Of a stretch of DNA of 23,714 nt, positions 20,960 through 23,714 are shown piece by piece. The notes beneath the pieces were generated by a model. That model saw only the letters and a list, made by a program, of their open reading frames with translations. It was not told the DNA's origin and made no database searches. Origin of the DNA: S012-135 sp964423785 (lineage in GTDB: Bacteria > Desulfobacterota > Desulfobulbia > Desulfobulbales > S012-135); assembly GCA_964423785.1 (NCBI GenBank), contig CAYRGZ010000023.1, positions 1 to 23,714 on the forward strand. The letters are read 5' to 3'. Made by a program: the position numbers and the translations under genes. The stretch's first letter is position 1, and every line of letters starts with the position of its first letter.

Positions 20960-23548
20960 TTAGCGACCGGTCTCCATCGCTTTCTGGATAGTTGTACCAT
21001 ATCCCAGCAGCTCATTGAAGGGAATGCGGAAATTGACGTCGAGCCGGATCTCCCGGTCGATGCCCGCTTCCCCCTCGACCTCGAGCCGGCGGAAGACGCC
21101 CAACCGTTCATCGTACCGGAAGGGCACCGGCCGGGCCGGCCGGCCGAAAAGCTGCATGGCGAGCACCACGTCGTCCCCGTCGTCGGACAGGGCGATTTTC
21201 ACCCACTCGTACCGAAAATTCCGCAACACGGCCTGGGCGAAATCGAGCTGCATGAACCGAGCCGAGCCGGCCGCTATGCCGCTGGTCAACAGATCGCCCG
21301 CGCCGCCGATCCGGATGATCCCACCATCGCCGGGCGTGGAGTACAAGAACCCGTCCCCGAACCAAAAGCGGCCATCCCGATACACCAGTGGGATATGGCC
21401 ATTGACCGATCCTTCGCCCTCGACGTTGTCGATGCCGAACTGGCGCAGCAACTCCGCCAGGTTGAGCCGGTCACAGGCAAGGTCGATCTCGAGCCCCCCA
21501 CCGCCGGGCCGCAATCGCAACCCCGCCAACCGGACGGTACCGCCGGCCCAGGCCACCGCCGCCCGATCGACCACGAGTTCGAGGGGATGCTGCAACTGGG
21601 CGGTAAGACTGCCAGCCCCGAACCGGTAATCGCCGAGCCGGATACCGGCAAAGCGCACCACCGCCGGCCGACTGGCGAGTACGGGCAAAAGATCGAGATG
21701 TACCCGGGTGACGAGACCGTCCACCGTGAGCGCCCGGTCGGGCATTCGCAACCGGCCGTCGGTAAGTTCGAGATCAAGACGCGCCTTCGGGGCCGTCAGC
21801 CGGCCATCCACGGCGACACTACCCCGGACCCGGCCGCTGGCAACGACAGAGCCGGCCGTGCCGATACCTTCAAGAGGAATGTCGGCAAAGGAATGTTCCG
21901 GGATCTTGCCGGTAACTTCCAAACGGCCGTCAACGAGCCGGCCGGTGGCCATGAGTTCGAAACCGACCGGCGGCAGACCGGCGGCCCGCAGCGACAGGTC
22001 GATGGCATCTGTGTTCTCTCCCTGGACGGAAAGATGCACCGGGCCGGCGGTAAAGCCCCCGTACCGCACAACGCCTACGCTCACCGCGCCATCCAACGCC
22101 AGGGGCAACCGGCCGGAGAACCGACCGGCGAGCTGATCGCCGCTTACCGATCCGAACCGGAAGGCGCCCTCCCGCAGCTCCGCCTGCCAGGAACCGCTCT
22201 GGGCGCTGGCCTCGGCTTTGAAGGTGATCCCGGATTCAATTCTACCATCGGCAAGGTGCATGGTGGCCGGACCTTTCCCCTCAATCCGCCAGGAAACAGT
22301 ATCGTCTCCCGTAGTGGTGGCCACAAGCCGACCGGCAAGGCGCAATCGGGCCGGACCGCGCTCGATAACGAGAGCATCGGCTGTCGCCTGGCAGCGCCAG
22401 CGATCCGGAAGATCGAAGCGGCAATCGAGACCGGGGGCGGTAACGGCGGCACCTGTCCCATCGTCTTCCAGCCGCCAGTCGGGACCGCTATCCTGCCGGA
22501 CGGCGAGCCACCAGCCGCCGTCTGGGCTGCGGCCGGCAGAGAGATCGAGAGGCAGGGAAATCGTGCTCCGGTACCAGGTGCCGCCAAGCCGCAGGCCGCT
22601 GATATCGACACCGGCCGCACCGGTCAGCAGGCGGCCAGCCGGGCCGGTGACGATATCGCCCCTTGCATTCCGCAAAACGCCCTCCACCGGACCGGCAAAA
22701 ACGGCGTCTCGCCATTGCCAGGCAATGGCACCGGTGGCGTCTCCGTCCAGGACAAGGGTACCGGCCGAGGGCACGGTCATCCCTGCAGTCTGCAAGCGCA
22801 GCCGGCTGCCATCGATATCGACATGCCATCCCCGCGGCGACAACTCGGGCCAGGCGAATGCTGCCCGGGCCGCCAGCCGGGCGCTGCCGTCGAGATCGAT
22901 CGCCGGCGGCAGCAAGCCGGCCAGTCCGCCGGCAGAAAGCCGGCCGGCGCCCCGCACGACCAGCCGACCGTCGGCCGCCACCGCCTGGAGATCGAGTCGG
23001 CTTCCCCGGGCTGCGCAGGCGAGTTTGCCGTACAGCCGCCCACGATCGCGGCCGTCGAGCCGCAATCGCGTGCGGATCGCCACCGGCGACCGGTCACCAC
23101 TGTACACGGTGGCGACACCCTCAACGTCAACGACGATATTTTCGAGAAAAACAGCAAAAGGCGGGGAACTGGACGCCGAACCACCACCTGCTCCTTGGTA
23201 GCCGTGCAGCCGTACTCCTCCACCGCTTACGTCAACGCCAAAACGCAGCCCCCGCACCGTTACCGTCTCAAGGCGGCCACGCAGGATCCCTACCGGCGTG
23301 TAGCGCAGCACGACGACATCGGCCGTGGCGATCGTCTCCTGGGACGAGGAACAGAGAATATCGGTGCAGACGGTCTCGAAGAGGCCGACGGCAGGAACAG
23401 CAAGTTCCACCTGGATACCGGGCAGACGGCGGACGGCGAGTTCGACAACGACCCGCTCGACGAGGCTCGGCAACAGGATATAGCCGGCCACCACGACCAG
23501 CAGGAAAAGAACCAAGCCGGCGAACACCACTCGCCGCAACCGCTGCAT
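20960..23548 (-). CDS. ydbH: YdbH-like AsmA-family inter-membrane bridge protein
   Basis: 862 residues, close to E. coli YdbH (about 880). One N-terminal membrane helix (7-30) is followed by a long repetitive beta-rich region with many short G/R/L strands, as expected for a lipid-carrying groove. The C-terminus (FMQLDFAQAVLRNF, then IRLDVNFRIPFNELLGY) matches the family end that meets YnbE. Known role in E. coli: an AsmA-like bridge that moves phospholipid between membranes. The ATG at 23548 has GGGAGG; the frame to 23641 has no site. It heads a tight run with ynbE and ydbL. Confidence 0.92.
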   Translation of the reverse strand: MQRLRRVVFAGLVLFLLVVVAGYILLPSLVERVVVELAVRRLPGIQVELAVPAVGLFETVCTDILCSSSQETIATADVVVLRYTPVGILRGRLETVTVRGLRFGVDVSGGGVRLHGYQGAGGGSASSSPPFAVFLENIVVDVEGVATVYSGDRSPVAIRTRLRLDGRDRGRLYGKLACAARGSRLDLQAVAADGRLVVRGAGRLSAGGLAGLLPPAIDLDGSARLAARAAFAWPELSPRGWHVDIDGSRLRLQTAGMTVPSAGTLVLDGDATGAIAWQWRDAVFAGPVEGVLRNARGDIVTGPAGRLLTGAAGVDISGLRLGGTWYRSTISLPLDLSAGRSPDGGWWLAVRQDSGPDWRLEDDGTGAAVTAPGLDCRFDLPDRWRCQATADALVIERGPARLRLAGRLVATTTGDDTVSWRIEGKGPATMHLADGRIESGITFKAEASAQSGSWQAELREGAFRFGSVSGDQLAGRFSGRLPLALDGAVSVGVVRYGGFTAGPVHLSVQGENTDAIDLSLRAAGLPPVGFELMATGRLVDGRLEVTGKIPEHSFADIPLEGIGTAGSVVASGRVRGSVAVDGRLTAPKARLDLELTDGRLRMPDRALTVDGLVTRVHLDLLPVLASRPAVVRFAGIRLGDYRFGAGSLTAQLQHPLELVVDRAAVAWAGGTVRLAGLRLRPGGGGLEIDLACDRLNLAELLRQFGIDNVEGEGSVNGHIPLVYRDGRFWFGDGFLYSTPGDGGIIRIGGAGDLLTSGIAAGSARFMQLDFAQAVLRNFRYEWVKIALSDDGDDVVLAMQLFGRPARPVPFRYDERLGVFRRLEVEGEAGIDREIRLDVNFRIPFNELLGYGTTIQKAMETGR

Positions 23549-23714
23549 AAAAACCTCCCGGACGACGGCCTTCCACCTTTTCCGTTGACGAAGGGATTTT
23601 ACCCTATGATGCTCAAGAGGGCCAGAAGAAGAGATCTTCAACAGGCTGCTGAACCACTACTGTTAGCGACAAATAGAGTTGTCCGGTTTTAAGACTTATA
23701 AATTGTCCGGATCG
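23549..23714. other. Intergenic region upstream of ydbH, with repeat fragments
   Basis: It has a possible -10 (TAAAAT) about 50-60 nt before ydbH but no good -35. At 23637-23653 it holds TTCAACAGGCTGCTGAA, matching the end of the five-hairpin element. TTGTCCGG occurs at 23679-23686 and 23703-23710. No gene was found. Confidence 0.5.

Noticed and set aside
1..23714. tRNA, rRNA, CRISPR array
   Set aside because: No cloverleaf, rRNA motif or regularly spaced direct repeats were seen on either strand.

Overview
The window is about 62% GC by eye. It reads as a chromosomal segment of an anaerobic, dissimilatory Gram-negative bacterium, most likely a member of the Desulfobacterota (Desulfobulbales-like). 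The grounds are sigma-54 enhancer-binding regulators, a Tat-exported PsrA/PhsA-type molybdoenzyme, a DUF4492-CydAB cytochrome bd operon, a YdbH/YnbE/YdbL set (diderm envelope) and an apparent selenoprotein gene. The taxonomy is inference. Almost every gene is on the minus strand; the exception is one sigma-54 activator on the plus strand.

Region 1 (1-3751) is the most interesting part. It starts with a 160-bp element made of five consecutive hairpins. A minus-strand operon then runs, in transcription order: DUF302 protein, a BASS/arsenite-type transporter, a TusA/SirA-like protein with an in-frame UGA at the catalytic-cysteine position followed by a bacterial SECIS-like hairpin, and a small membrane-anchored 4Fe-4S protein that carries a one-base frameshift. 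The operon is preceded by an excellent -24/-12 sigma-54 promoter. It is divergent from a PAS-AAA+-HTH sigma-54 activator whose PAS domain has a cysteine cluster. I read this as a self-contained, sigma-54-controlled sulfur/selenium/metalloid redox module with a selenoprotein hidden from ordinary gene calling.

Region 2 (3786-8842) holds, on the minus strand, a small secreted DUF1104-like protein, two stacked terminators, and then a tightly overlapping set: an outer-membrane beta-barrel, a secreted small protein, a histidine kinase and an NtrC-family response regulator. Region 3 (8872-12600) is a torD-psrA-psrB-type operon for a periplasmic molybdopterin oxidoreductase without a visible membrane subunit. 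Region 4 (12762-16075) is a cytochrome bd operon: DUF4492, CydA, CydB and a 31-residue CydX-like peptide not in the supplied ORF list, with a clear sigma-70 promoter and a terminator.

Region 5 (16076-23548) is a long co-directional run: YdbH, YnbE-like lipoprotein, YdbL (inter-membrane lipid homeostasis), a periplasmic parvulin PPIase, a cyclic-nucleotide-binding-domain histidine kinase, purine nucleoside phosphorylase, and hemB with its own promoter and terminator. The last 165 bases contain a partial copy of the hairpin-element end and a pair of TTGTCCGG repeats that may mark the edge of an insertion sequence. No tRNA, rRNA or CRISPR array was seen.
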